64,000 bases of DNA from Streptomyces canus (GCF_001514145.1 NZ_KQ948677.1:62001-126000); one strand, 5' to 3'. Numbered from the stretch's first letter, positions 42,194 through 50,902 are shown. The notes: generated by a model not told the origin, from the sequence alone. Made by a program: numbers and translations.

Positions 42194-43126
42194 TCAGCCG
42201 CTTGTGACCTGCGCGGGTTTCAGGTGGCTGACCAGGAACTCGGTCTGATCGGCGACCAGTTGCTCGAATGCCTTTCCGAAGTAGAAGTCGAAATGCCCGG
42301 CATCATAGTGACGAACGTCGCCGCGCGGTGCCTGACGTACGTAGCTTTCGGTCCGCGCGGGTGGGGCGACCGAATCGGTTGTGCTGATGCAGACGAGGAT
42401 CGGCGCGGCGATACGCTTGGCCGCTCGGCCTGGCCGATACCGGATGATGTTGATCAAGCTGCGGGCCGCGGCGCGGTTGACCCACTGGTAGCCGTCGGGC
42501 ACCAACGCCAGCATTCCGGGCAGCGCGTCGGGTGCGGTCATCAGACCCAGTTGACCGGGAGCTGCCGCGACCGGAACGGTGACCGGCTCCTTCCCGCGCG
42601 CCGCTGCGAGGAAGTCGCGGGCCAGGACGCCCGCCAGGACCAGGGTCTCTCGTATTCCGAGCGCGCCGGCCGAAGCCGGCCCGTCGGTGAAGGGGCACTG
42701 GGCGACCGCGGCACACAGTTCCGGATGCCGGGCGGCGACGGCGATGGCGTGGCCCCCGCCCAGCGAACTGCCCCACACCGCCACCCGTTTCCGGTCGACT
42801 TCGGGGAGACCGGCCGCGTACTCGAGGGCGGCATCCCAGTCGGCCAGTTGCCCGGTCATGGACAACACCTGGCGCGGTCCGCCGCCGCTGTCCCCGAGAT
42901 TGCGGTAGGTGAATACCAACACCGCCAACCCGGTGGCGGCGAATCGTTCGGCGTAGGGCGCCAGCCCCATCTCCCGGGTGGCGCCGAGGCCGTGCCCCAT
43001 CACGACGACCGGCACGGGCGCGGGGGAGGCGGTGTCCGGCACGTACAGCCAGGCCGAGCAGTACGCGTCATCCGAGGCGAACTGGACGGTGCGCCGGCTG
43101 AACTTCGTGGACACCTCTTGTGTCAT
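42194..43126 (-). CDS. Alpha/beta hydrolase (dienelactone hydrolase/acetyl-esterase type)
   Basis: A 310-aa hydrolase. The oxyanion region is VPVVVMGHGLGATREMGLAPYAERFAATGLAVLVFTYRNLGDSGG near residue 38. The nucleophile is Ser in VAVWGSSLGGGHAIAVAARHP near 117, the acid Asp in STTDSVAPPA near 257, and His in DAGHFDFYFGKAFEQ near 278. It resembles the DLH/YtfL-like esterases acting on small esters or lactones. The downstream end of the enoyl-CoA hydratase gene overlaps its ATG by 4 bp, so the two form an operon. Confidence 0.87.
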   Translation of the reverse strand: MTQEVSTKFSRRTVQFASDDAYCSAWLYVPDTASPAPVPVVVMGHGLGATREMGLAPYAERFAATGLAVLVFTYRNLGDSGGGPRQVLSMTGQLADWDAALEYAAGLPEVDRKRVAVWGSSLGGGHAIAVAARHPELCAAVAQCPFTDGPASAGALGIRETLVLAGVLARDFLAAARGKEPVTVPVAAAPGQLGLMTAPDALPGMLALVPDGYQWVNRAAARSLINIIRYRPGRAAKRIAAPILVCISTTDSVAPPARTESYVRQAPRGDVRHYDAGHFDFYFGKAFEQLVADQTEFLVSHLKPAQVTSG

Positions 43127-44100
43127 GCCGTCACTTCCTCTTTGTCGCCTGTGGCGGTTCCGCGCTGGAGGGCGGCGGCATAGCCGCCGGGCTGGTACAG
43201 CGGCAGCTCACCGTTCTCCACCGTGTCGCGCACGTAACCCTTCATGAGTTCCTGCGCCTTCGGCTGCGGCAGGGAGGCGAGGAACTCGGAGCGTTCGAGG
43301 TGCAGCCCGTCGGCCATCGACAACGAGCCGCCCACGTTCACCGCCCGCTTGACGGCCGCGATCGCCTCAGTCGGCCGCGCCGCGAGATGAGCGGCTCGTT
43401 CGACGGCCCGGGACATGAGCTGATCGGCCGGCACGATCTCGTCGATGGCCCCGACGGCGAGTGCCTCCTCCGCGGGGAACGGCCGACCTTCCAGGATCGC
43501 CACCAGCCCACGGTGGAGACCGATGAGCCGAGGCATACGCTGGGTGCCACCGGAGCCGGGCGGAATGCCCATCAGGATCTCCGGATGGCCGATGAAATGA
43601 TCGCCCTCAGCCATCAGACGCAGGTCGCAGGCCCACGAGATCTCGGCGCCTATACCCAGCGCAGACCCGTTGAGGGCCGCTACAAAGATCGTGGAACTGG
43701 TGGCCATGCGGAGATACGCCGTGTGCAGGTCATCGAGCTGGATGCCCCCCATCAACGGCGTTTTGCCCGCCGCCCACCGGGTGAGCCGGTATCGGGCCGC
43801 CCAATGGGCGATCTTCGCCACCGCGCTCGTGATCCGTGTGCTCACGGGGGGAATCGCCGATCCGTCCTCCTGTAGCCAGCTGATTTCGGCATGGCTGATG
43901 AAACGGCTGGGATGCGACCCGGTGAACACCACGGCGCGAATGGCCGGATCGCGGTCGGCGCGCCGGACGAGCTCGATGAACTCAGGAGCGTCATCGCGCC
44001 CGAAGAGGCCCAGCGCATCAGGGGCGAGCCGGGCGATGATCACCCCGCCCTCGTGCTCCTCGATCTTGATGCGTGGCTGCGCAGCGGCTTGCTGAGACAT
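43123..44100 (-). CDS. Enoyl-CoA hydratase/isomerase family protein
   Basis: A 325-aa crotonase-fold protein, longer than the usual 255-265 residues because of an insert after GSHPSRFISHAEISWL (about residues 75-115). The oxyanion-hole segments are VVFTGSHPSRFISHA and NGSALGIGAEISWACDLRLMAEGDHFIGHPEILMGIPPGSGGTQRMPRLIG, with the likely catalytic Glu in HPEILMGIPPG. It hydrates or isomerises an enoyl-CoA. ATG 44100 (MSQQAAAQ) is used. It is the first gene of an operon with the downstream hydrolase and is divergent from hxlR. Confidence 0.87.
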   Translation of the reverse strand: MSQQAAAQPRIKIEEHEGGVIIARLAPDALGLFGRDDAPEFIELVRRADRDPAIRAVVFTGSHPSRFISHAEISWLQEDGSAIPPVSTRITSAVAKIAHWAARYRLTRWAAGKTPLMGGIQLDDLHTAYLRMATSSTIFVAALNGSALGIGAEISWACDLRLMAEGDHFIGHPEILMGIPPGSGGTQRMPRLIGLHRGLVAILEGRPFPAEEALAVGAIDEIVPADQLMSRAVERAAHLAARPTEAIAAVKRAVNVGGSLSMADGLHLERSEFLASLPQPKAQELMKGYVRDTVENGELPLYQPGGYAAALQRGTATGDKEEVTA

Positions 44101-44243
44101 GAGCGTCGACTCCTTCTGAGCCCCGTCACGGGGCAGAGGGGCACTGCGCACGGTGCGCATGATCCTCATGGCCAAGCGCAGGAGCCCACGTCTTGTGCCG
44201 TGGACGCTCGCTCGACTCGCCTCCTACCGTAACTCAATAAATC

Positions 44244-44258
44244 ATAGTGACCAACTAT
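44244..44258. promoter_or_regulatory. Likely HxlR operator
   Basis: ATAGT-GACCA-ACTAT is a perfect 5-bp inverted repeat in an AT-rich patch between the divergent enoyl-CoA hydratase and hxlR genes, where autoregulation would be expected. Confidence 0.55.
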
Positions 44259-44328
44259 TTTTTTCATAGCTTCTCGTTCGATTTCTGCGATGATGGGAAC
44301 GGAACGAGTTCACGAGGAGGACATGGGT

Positions 44329-44847
44329 ATGAGCGGCTGGTCGGAGATCACGAGCACGGAGTGCCCCATCGCGCGGTCGAGCGCGGTGATCGGGGACCGC
44401 TGGACGCTCGTGATCATGCGCGAGCTGACCATGGGCAACCGCCGCTTCGACTCGCTGCAGGTCCAGACCCTGGCTTCGCCGCAGATGCTGACCAACCGCC
44501 TCAAGCGGCTGGAGGCCGACGGCATGCTCGAGCGCCGCGCCTACAGCGTGAAACCCCGCCGCTACGAGTACCACCTGACCGCCAAGGGCGAGGCCTTCGC
44601 CTCGGTGCTGCTCGCCCTGCGGGCATGGGGCGAGACATGGTGCAAGGAGCCCGGGGAAGGGATTGCCGTCCATCACCTCCACAAGACATGCGGGCGCGAG
44701 GTGGGCCTGAGCGGCACCGTGTGTGAAGGGTGCGGCGAGCCCTTCACCATGGACGACGTGACAGGTGAACTCAGCGCCGCCTTCGCCCAGGAACGCGAGG
44801 CCAGGAGCACAGCCGCCAGGCAGGATGCCGAGACCCGCCCAACCTGA
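44329..44847 (+). CDS. HxlR-family transcriptional regulator with C-terminal zinc-ribbon-like tail
   Basis: A 172-aa winged-helix regulator. The HxlR motif ECPIARSSAVIGDRWTLVIMRELTMGNRRFDSLQ occupies residues about 8-41, including the conserved redox-prone Cys. The recognition helix follows (ASPQMLTNRLKRLEADGMLERRAYS). After residue 110 an extra segment contains CGREVGLSGTVCEGCGEPF, a Cys pattern that could bind zinc. GAGGAGG at 44314-44320 has 8-nt spacing to ATG 44329 but only 2 nt to ATG 44323, which decides the start. It probably controls the divergent hydratase-hydrolase operon. Confidence 0.87.
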   Translation: MSGWSEITSTECPIARSSAVIGDRWTLVIMRELTMGNRRFDSLQVQTLASPQMLTNRLKRLEADGMLERRAYSVKPRRYEYHLTAKGEAFASVLLALRAWGETWCKEPGEGIAVHHLHKTCGREVGLSGTVCEGCGEPFTMDDVTGELSAAFAQEREARSTAARQDAETRPT

Positions 44848-44893
44848 CGTCGCGCCTTCCTGACCTGGTCCGATGAGCCTTGCTGAGGGTTTG

Positions 44894-45115
44894 TCAGGCG
44901 GTGTCGGTGGGGTAGCCGGTGCAGCCGGGCCTCGCCGCCGCCGTAGAAGGTGGTGGTGCCGGGGGTGTTCAGTTGCGCACCAGTGCGGATGCGCTCGACC
45001 AGCAACAGCTTGCGGAGGGTGTGCAGGGGTTCGTCGCCGTGGACGATGTGCAGGTAGGCGAGGTCGAGCCGGGCGAGGGCGGAGTACAGCCCGTGGGCGT
45101 TGCTCTCGGCAATGC
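44894..45115 (-). pseudogene. C-terminal fragment of an old-yellow-enzyme-type oxidoreductase
   Basis: The minus strand reads ESNAHGLYSALARLDLAYLHIVHGDEPL then VERIRTGAQLNTPGTTTFYGGGEA, and after a 1-nt shift GCTGYPTDTA and a stop. This is the end of an NADH:flavin oxidoreductase (OYE family). About 35 residues are missing between TLRK and VERIRTG. Confidence 0.65.
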
Positions 45116-45121
45116 CCTCTG

Positions 45122-45325
45122 GCGGAGTTCGACACGACTCACGCCGCTCACGCCACCTGGCGCGGAGCCTTCGTCGACCTCTACCTGTCGTGCGAGCACC
45201 GTGACCAGCTCGGCACCGGTTGGTCCGCCGCGATATGCCCGGGCCACTGCGGGCACGGAACTGTCTGAGAAGATCCTGCAATCGACCCACAGAGGCGAGG
45301 TCGAGGCCAGGCCCCCCGGCAGCGG
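45122..45325 (+). pseudogene. Possible TetR-regulator C-terminal fragment
   Basis: The plus strand reads AEFDTTHAAHATWRGAFVDLYLSCEHRDQLGTG then shifts frame to GTELSEKILQSTHRGEVEA. The helix pattern and the GTGxxAAI segment resemble the ligand-binding half of TetR proteins. No HTH is present, and up to 45439 nothing else is recognised. Confidence 0.3.
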
Positions 45326-45439
45326 ATCAGCACTGAGCCCGTCCTCGTATCCCTGGACCGGCGACCGACGCGACTGGGTGACAGCCGCAAGGCGCGCGCA
45401 GTACGCAGGAACCCGTGGCGCCGGAGACGGCCCTGCCTT

Positions 45440-47002
45440 CTAGGACAGTTCGCGTTTGAGGATCTTCCCGGTGGCGGTCATGGGCAAGGCGTCGACGAAC
45501 TCCACGATGCGCGGGTACTTGTAACCGGCGAATTGCTCTCTTCCCCAGGCTGTCAGCTCGGCCTCAGTCGTACGGTCGCCGGCCTTCTTGACGACGACGG
45601 CCTTGATCTCTTCCCCGTGACTCAGGTGCGGAACTCCGATCACAGCGACCAAGGAGACCGCGGGGTGCTCCATGAGCACCTCCTCGAGCTCGCGCGGGTA
45701 GACGTTGAACCCGCCGCGAATGATCATGTCCTTGGACCGGTCGACGACGAAGTAGAAGCCGTCCGCGTCCTTGCGAGCCAGATCTCCGGTGCGGAACCAT
45801 CCCTGGTTGATGGCCTCCGTGGTGGCCTCGGCGCGCTTGTAATAGCCCTTCATGATGTTGTAGCCCTTGATCGCGATCTCCCCGACCGCCCCGGGGTCGT
45901 CCTCCACCTCCGACCAGTCATCGTTGATGAGCTTCATCTGGACCCCGGCGATGGGCCGGCCGATCGATCCGACACGGGGCTCCTCGCCGTACGTGGCGAA
46001 TGACGCGATGGCCACCGTCTCCGAGAGCCCGTAGCCCTCGAGGATCGTCACGCCGAAGCGCTCCTTGAACTCTTGGTGGATCTTCGCGGGAAGCGCGGAA
46101 CCACCGGACACGGCGATGCGCAGGTTGGCGGCCAGTCGGGCGACGTCGACGCTGTCGTCGAGTGCCTCCAGCAGGCCCCAGTACATGGTCGGTACGCCGC
46201 CGAAGAACGTCACGTCATGATCGCGCATGAGCTCCAGCGCCTGGCGGGCGGAGAACCTCGGTTGCAGGACGAGTGTGCCGCCGAACCCGATGGCGCCGTT
46301 CTGGATGACCATCTGGCCGAAGGCATGGAAGAGCGGAAGGACGCACAGGTAGACGTCGGGTGTCGCGGGGTCCGACGCGAAGAGCTGGACGCCGGCTCGG
46401 GCGATGTCGTACACGTTCCGGTGTCTGAGTTCCGCACCCTTGGGCTGCCCGGTGGTCCCGGACGTGTAGAGGATGACCGCAGTGTCGTCGTCGGTACGCC
46501 CGACCGTCTCGAACGTCTCTGGCTGCCCGGCGACAGCGGCAGCATAGAGCTGGTCCGGGGCGACGCCGTCCACAGATGCGCCGCTGCCGATGAGGAAGAA
46601 GTGCGCGGCCCGATCGGCGGCCTGGAAGGCGGACCATGCCTCGCGCCCGATCGGGAGCTCTGGACTGCCTTCGACAGCGAAGTACACCGTCGCGTCGGAG
46701 TCGTTGAGGTGGTAGGCGATCTCGCGCGCCTTGAGGAGCACGTTCAACGGCACGACCACCGCGCCGGCCTTGAGGATCCCGAAGTAGATCGTCGTGAACT
46801 GCGGGATGTTCGTGCAGGACACGGCGACCTTCTCGCCGGGGCGAACGCCGCGCTCGATCAGCAGGTTCGCCACCCGGTTCGACGCCGTGTCGAGTTCGGC
46901 GTAGGAGATCCGATCGCCACCGAAGACGATCGCCGTGCGCGCCGGGTATCCCGACGCGGTGCGGGTCAGTAGGCCGGACACGTTCCGGGTCGAGCTCGTC
47001 AT
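45440..47002 (-). CDS. AMP-forming acyl-CoA ligase
   Basis: A 520-aa ANL-superfamily ligase that activates a carboxylic acid with ATP and CoA. Motifs are the P-loop ILYTSGTTGQPKGAELRHRNV near residue 175, GYGLSETVAIASFATYGEEPRVGSIGRP near 315, GWFRTGDLARKDADGFYFVVDRSKDMIIRGGFNVYPRELEEVL near 400, and the catalytic Lys in MTATGKILKREL at the C-terminus. ATG 47002 (MTSST) follows AGGAG. It is the last gene of a three-gene operon with an SDR and an alpha/beta hydrolase. The pocket cannot be assigned to fatty or aromatic acids by reading alone. Confidence 0.9.
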   Translation of the reverse strand: MTSSTRNVSGLLTRTASGYPARTAIVFGGDRISYAELDTASNRVANLLIERGVRPGEKVAVSCTNIPQFTTIYFGILKAGAVVVPLNVLLKAREIAYHLNDSDATVYFAVEGSPELPIGREAWSAFQAADRAAHFFLIGSGASVDGVAPDQLYAAAVAGQPETFETVGRTDDDTAVILYTSGTTGQPKGAELRHRNVYDIARAGVQLFASDPATPDVYLCVLPLFHAFGQMVIQNGAIGFGGTLVLQPRFSARQALELMRDHDVTFFGGVPTMYWGLLEALDDSVDVARLAANLRIAVSGGSALPAKIHQEFKERFGVTILEGYGLSETVAIASFATYGEEPRVGSIGRPIAGVQMKLINDDWSEVEDDPGAVGEIAIKGYNIMKGYYKRAEATTEAINQGWFRTGDLARKDADGFYFVVDRSKDMIIRGGFNVYPRELEEVLMEHPAVSLVAVIGVPHLSHGEEIKAVVVKKAGDRTTEAELTAWGREQFAGYKYPRIVEFVDALPMTATGKILKRELS

Positions 47003-47060
47003 CGATGGCTCCTGGTCTTTGCTTGCTTTGCTTGGTCGGGGCACCGCGCTGGTCCTGAGG

Positions 47061-47915
47061 TCAGGTGGTCAGGAAGTCCTCGCCTTCACGCGCGTCGAGG
47101 CGTCCGAGGATGCTCTGGACGGTGCGATCACGCGCCAGGCCGGCGTCCAGCCCGGGTGCGATGAGGCCGCGGACCTTCGAGACCACGGTCCATCTGCGCG
47201 GACGAAACACCTGCACATCCCGGCGACGCAGGCCCTCGACGATGGCTCGCGCCGCTTGTTCGGGGCTGATGCGCTTGCGCAGGAACCTCGGTTGGGTGTC
47301 GAGCAGTTCCTGGGCCACTGGATCCTCGTCGAGGCCCTGCCGGGTCATGTCCGTGTTGATCACCGCGAAGTACGCGGTCGTGACGCTGACGTCATGAGCG
47401 GCGAGTTCGACCCGCAGTCCACGGCCGAGCTGCTCGACCGCTGCCTTGCTCATCGCGTACGGGATGGCGCCGGCCCCGTTGACGAAGGCGAACACCGATG
47501 AGACGAGTACGAGCCGACCACGGTTCTCGATGAGGCCCGGAAGGGCGGCACGGACCGTGTTGAGCGCACCCCCGACGTTCACGTCGAAGAGTCGATCGAC
47601 CAGCGAAGGCGAAGACGCCCGGAGGGTCGCGCCCCGCCCGAGTACACCTGCGTTCGCGATCACGATGTCCAGGCGGCCGGTGTCCCTGACGACGGTCTCG
47701 GCCGCTCGGGTCATGTCCGCGAGGTCGGTCACATCGCCGGTCAGGTAGGTGACCCGTTCGTCGATCGCCTCGCCCGCAGCCGGGAGGTGCAGATCGATCA
47801 CGAAGACCCGAGCACCGGCCGCGGTCAGCGCCCGCGCGGTCGCCGCGCCCAGGCCCCGGCCGCCGCCGGTGACGAGGGCTACTTTTCCTGCGATCGACCT
47901 GTCGGGCCTAGTCAT
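47061..47915 (-). CDS. Short-chain dehydrogenase with C-terminal extension
   Basis: A 284-aa SDR. The cofactor motif is VALVTGGGRGLGAATARALTAAGARVFVIDLHLP at residues 12-45, with Asp after beta-2 favouring NAD. NAGVLG follows beta-4. The active site has Ser in RLVLVSSVFAFVNGAG and Tyr-Lys in IPYAMSKAAVEQLGR near residue 155. A 50-residue C-terminal extension (PRRWTVVSKVRGLIAPGLDAGLARDRTVQSILGRLDARE) is typical of a subgroup of larger actinobacterial SDRs. It overlaps the upstream hydrolase gene by 8 bp, so the two are coupled. Confidence 0.88.
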   Translation of the reverse strand: MTRPDRSIAGKVALVTGGGRGLGAATARALTAAGARVFVIDLHLPAAGEAIDERVTYLTGDVTDLADMTRAAETVVRDTGRLDIVIANAGVLGRGATLRASSPSLVDRLFDVNVGGALNTVRAALPGLIENRGRLVLVSSVFAFVNGAGAIPYAMSKAAVEQLGRGLRVELAAHDVSVTTAYFAVINTDMTRQGLDEDPVAQELLDTQPRFLRKRISPEQAARAIVEGLRRRDVQVFRPRRWTVVSKVRGLIAPGLDAGLARDRTVQSILGRLDAREGEDFLTT

Positions 47916-48756
47916 CGAGGAACTCGAGAACCTCGGGGACGAACTCCCGGTGGTACTGGAAGACGCCGCCGTGACCGGCGTTCGGGTAGATCTTCAGGCG
48001 GGCGTTCGGGATCCGGCGGGCCATGTCGGCCGAGTTGCTGCTCGCGACCATGAGGTCGTGATCACCGTTGGCGACGAAGACCGGCTGGGTGATCACCGAG
48101 AGGTCGTCGGGTGCGTGCAGTCCGGCCGAGCGGATGGCCTTCAGCTGCGCGCGTCGAGCCTGCAGGGAGATTTTGTCGTCGCGGTTCTGGGTGCGTTCCT
48201 TGAGCCGGGCGAGGTAGTCCTTCGCGGCCCGCTTGCCCTCGGCGTCGCGCGGGAAGAACAGGAATGTCCTGGCGTCTTTCAGGGTGAGCGCGGACTTGAC
48301 GTACGCCCCGGCCGCGACCTTGTTGATCTCCTTGATGCCGCCGCCTCCGCGAGGGCCAGTGCCGGCCAGGATGATCCGGCGCACGAGCTCGGGTGCCTGC
48401 AGGGCCACCATCTGTGCGACTCCGCCGCCGAGCGAGAACCCGAGGAGGTCGACCTTCTCGAGTCCCATCGCCCGGATGAAGGCAACGGCGTCGCGGCCCA
48501 TGTCCGCGATGTCGGTCGGCACGGACCCCCCGGACGCGCCGACCCCGCGGTTGTCGAACGTGATCACCCGGCGACGGGCAGCGATGCCGTCGATGATCCT
48601 CGGGTCCCAGTCGTCAAGGACAGCCATCAGGTGGTGCAGGAACACCACCGGAACACCACCGGTCGGACCGAGCTCTCGGTAGGCGAACGGCACGCCGCCG
48701 ACGTCGATGGTGCGGTTGGGTACGTCGATCCACTTCATGCTCTTCGTCACCTTCAT
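47908..48756 (-). CDS. Alpha/beta hydrolase, first gene of the ligase operon
   Basis: A 282-aa alpha/beta hydrolase. HLMAVLDDWDPRIIDGIA near residue 40 gives the oxyanion region. FDNRGVGASGG is the usual loop. The nucleophile is LLGFSLGGGVAQMV near 107, the acid Asp is in NGDHDLMVASSN near 235, and the His is in NAGHGGVFQYH near 263. It is a paralogue of the hydrolase at 40338-41186. Hydrolysis of an ester or lactone here, followed by the SDR and the CoA ligase, would give an acyl-CoA for beta-oxidation (inference). Confidence 0.88.
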   Translation of the reverse strand: MKVTKSMKWIDVPNRTIDVGGVPFAYRELGPTGGVPVVFLHHLMAVLDDWDPRIIDGIAARRRVITFDNRGVGASGGSVPTDIADMGRDAVAFIRAMGLEKVDLLGFSLGGGVAQMVALQAPELVRRIILAGTGPRGGGGIKEINKVAAGAYVKSALTLKDARTFLFFPRDAEGKRAAKDYLARLKERTQNRDDKISLQARRAQLKAIRSAGLHAPDDLSVITQPVFVANGDHDLMVASSNSADMARRIPNARLKIYPNAGHGGVFQYHREFVPEVLEFLDD

Positions 48757-48799
48757 CTGACCTCACCGGATACGGCGCGAGGACCGCGGCTCCGTGCAG

Positions 48800-48840
48800 T
48801 TGTATTACGATCGGTCTTCTTACGGTTGTAATAGATACAC
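48800..48840. promoter_or_regulatory. AT-rich promoter/operator region of the hydrolase-SDR-ligase operon
   Basis: This is a locally AT-rich patch with inverted ATTAC (48805-48809) and GTAAT (48829-48833) and outer TGTA/TACA, 45-85 bp upstream of the hydrolase start. It is a probable promoter and regulator-binding zone. The stretch 48841-49110 holds no gene I can support. Confidence 0.4.
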
Positions 48841-49110
48841 GTCGGAATGGGGCGGCGGCAAGGGCTCTGCACCCACTGAGTGGGAGTTGTCACCGAAGCT
48901 CCGGTCCGGCCAACCGTCGCGAAGGCGTTTCGACCCTGCGCGCTCTTCGTGTGCCAGTCGCCGGCGGCGCGCGGTGATACTCGCCCAAGTCGTGACCGGG
49001 CAGACGAGCTCACCCGGCGCGAGTCAGCGCCATCTCGAGGGGACCTATGCAGGAGACGCCGGCGGTAGGTGCGCCTGGCGCTCCGAGATCTCTGCCGAAC
49101 CCGGGGCGAT

Positions 49111-49560
49111 TCAGTTCTTCATGATCCGCGAGTCGGGGTCGGTGAAGCTGACTTGGCTTGGGCTGCGCCTGGGCGGCGGCTTTCCCGTCGGAAGTGGTGA
49201 CGGCCTGCTCGTCGCTGTTGCCGGCGCGGGCATGCCTGCAATCGTTGCCGGGGGCCTCGAACTCGATTCTTGCGCGGGCGGCCTTCAGTCTGGCGAGACA
49301 CTTTTCGCGGCGGTCGAGCTCGGCGGGCAGGTCCACCTGCTTGCGGTCGGGGCCGACGGCCTGGTCCTCGGCCTCGTCGGTGGCTTCCGCGTCGGCAGTC
49401 AGGGCCTGTTCCGCCGGAGCGGCGATCTCGGCTTAAGGACCTGCTCTTACTCGCTGATCAGGCGGCCGTAGCAATCACCATGTGGTTGGAGGCGTTCGCT
49501 TCGACATCGGTGCCGTCCAGGGCGGCTACGGCAAGGCGCTTCGGGGCGGCACCGCGGCGC
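49111..49560 (-). mobile_element. Relic of an IS1182-like transposase gene
   Basis: Read on the minus strand from 49560, three pieces occur in the order found in IS1182-family transposases. The first is KRLAVAALDGTDVEANASNH (the catalytic DGT...ANAS region). The second is KQVDLPAELDRREKCLARLKAARARIEFEA (the coiled Arg/Glu-rich linker). The third is QVSFTDPDSRIMKN (the TDPDSRIM motif). They lie in different frames with stops between them. Terminal inverted repeats were not found. The element is inactive. Confidence 0.65.
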
Positions 49561-49671
49561 CGCGTCCGCACGCCGATCACCTCCCAACGGCCTGACCCGC
49601 CGCCTACCGAATCTTGGGGAGCCCGCGCACCAACAGGATCGGTCTGGTGCGCGGGCTTGGGTGGCGTGGTG

Positions 49672-50811
49672 TCAGAATCGGCCGGGGGTGCGGCCGAGGG
49701 TGTTCTGGGGGTCGGCGGGGTTGGGGCCTTGTACTGCTCCGACGTACAGCTCGACCTGGGACTTGAACCGATCGACAGCGGCGCGGTCGCTCATGAACTT
49801 CGGAAAGTCGAGGGGGTTGGTGGTGGGGTAGTCGGCGAGGGGCTTCAGCCCCATGGGCGGGGCGACATCGGCGCGTACCGACCAGGTGAAGCTCGCGATG
49901 ATGTTCTGCTGAGTCTGTTGGGAGAGCAGCCAGCTCATGAACAGTTTGGCGGTGGCCTTGTGCGGGGACCGTCGGAAGATGGCGGCGCGCTGCGCCCAGG
50001 ACGGGAACCGGTCGTGGCGGGGCAGCACCTGAACGCTGTTGGGGCTCGTGCCCCCTGCTCCGGCCGGGCTGGCAAGGTAGGTGCCGTCAATCACGCCGCT
50101 GATTGATCCCAGCAGGCCGCGGACGTATGTGGGCCGCTGCGCGGCGAACTTGTCCAGCCAGTCCCAGCCGTACTGGTCGATGAACAGCTTGTACTGGAAG
50201 AGCACCGCGTCGTCGTCGTTGGGCCAGGTGGAGACGATCCTGTTGGTGAAGACGGGGCTGAGCAGGTCGGTGGCACGGAAGTCGTTCGGGTCGGCCGGCG
50301 CCTGATGGATGCCGACGATCGGGGCGAACACCCCGTAGTAGGCGCTTGCCCAGTGGCCATCGGGGTCCTTGGCGTTGTCGAACACGTTGTCCCAGCCGAC
50401 GGGGCGGTATCGCAGGAGTTCGCCCATGGCCTTCCAACGGTCGAAGTCGTGTGTGGTCTGCAGGATTGCGACGTCGGCGACCAGCTTGCCGGTGGCGAGT
50501 TGATTGTCGATGCGCGCGTCGTGGTACTTGCTCAGGTCGGTGATCGTGTTGACCTGGATGCCGGGGAACTGCGCAAGGAAGGCCTGCGGGATGAAGTCGA
50601 AGAATCCGGGGGCGTCGCCGCCCATGTAGAGGGTCACCCGTCCGCCTTCGTCCCTGGCGGTGCGGTACAGGGCCTGGAGCTGTTCCTGTTCGCCGACCGC
50701 CGCGTCGCTGGAGGGAGCGGCGGAGGCCGCGTTCGAGGTCATGGTCTGAAGACCGGCCGCGGCCGTGCCGAGCGCCGCGGCCCGGAGGAGCGTCCTCCTG
50801 CTGAATCCCAT
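49672..50811 (-). CDS. Tat-exported ABC-type extracellular substrate-binding protein
   Basis: A 379-aa type II binding protein of the iron(III)/thiamine/2-aminoethylphosphonate group (SBP_bac_6/8-like). The Tat signal is FSRRTLLRAAALGTAAAGLQTMTSNAASA. Mature motifs are YRTARDEGGRVTLYMGGDAPGFFDFIPQAFLAQFPGIQVN and KATAKLFMSWLLSQQTQQNI, typical of the periplasmic Fe/phosphonate receptors. ATG 50811 is preferred because AGAGG lies 8 nt upstream; ATG codons at 50835 and 50844 lack such a site. No permease or ATPase gene is adjacent. It is divergent from a marR gene with two shared operator sequences. Confidence 0.82.
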   Translation of the reverse strand: MGFSRRTLLRAAALGTAAAGLQTMTSNAASAAPSSDAAVGEQEQLQALYRTARDEGGRVTLYMGGDAPGFFDFIPQAFLAQFPGIQVNTITDLSKYHDARIDNQLATGKLVADVAILQTTHDFDRWKAMGELLRYRPVGWDNVFDNAKDPDGHWASAYYGVFAPIVGIHQAPADPNDFRATDLLSPVFTNRIVSTWPNDDDAVLFQYKLFIDQYGWDWLDKFAAQRPTYVRGLLGSISGVIDGTYLASPAGAGGTSPNSVQVLPRHDRFPSWAQRAAIFRRSPHKATAKLFMSWLLSQQTQQNIIASFTWSVRADVAPPMGLKPLADYPTTNPLDFPKFMSDRAAVDRFKSQVELYVGAVQGPNPADPQNTLGRTPGRF

Positions 50812-50838
50812 CGTGGGTACCTCTCGCTTCGCCATTGG

Positions 50839-50887
50839 CTTCAAATTTGAAGTCGATGGCCAAGGTACTCTCGACTTAAAATTTGAA
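50839..50887. promoter_or_regulatory. Two MarR operator copies between divergent genes
   Basis: CTTCAAATTTGAAG (50839-50852) is a perfect 14-bp palindrome. TTAAAATTTGAA (50876-50887) repeats 11 of 12 core bases, 36 bp further on. One lies near each start, as expected for control of both the binding-protein and marR genes. Confidence 0.78.
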
Positions 50888-50902
50888 CAAGGAGGTTGAG
50901 GC

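Noticed and set aside
39600..48756. A polyketide-type biosynthetic cluster suggested by SnoaL-like protein, SDRs, hydrolases and a CoA ligase
   Set aside because: There are no ketosynthase, carrier-protein or NRPS genes in the window. The genes fit ester/CoA catabolism and lie in separate short operons.
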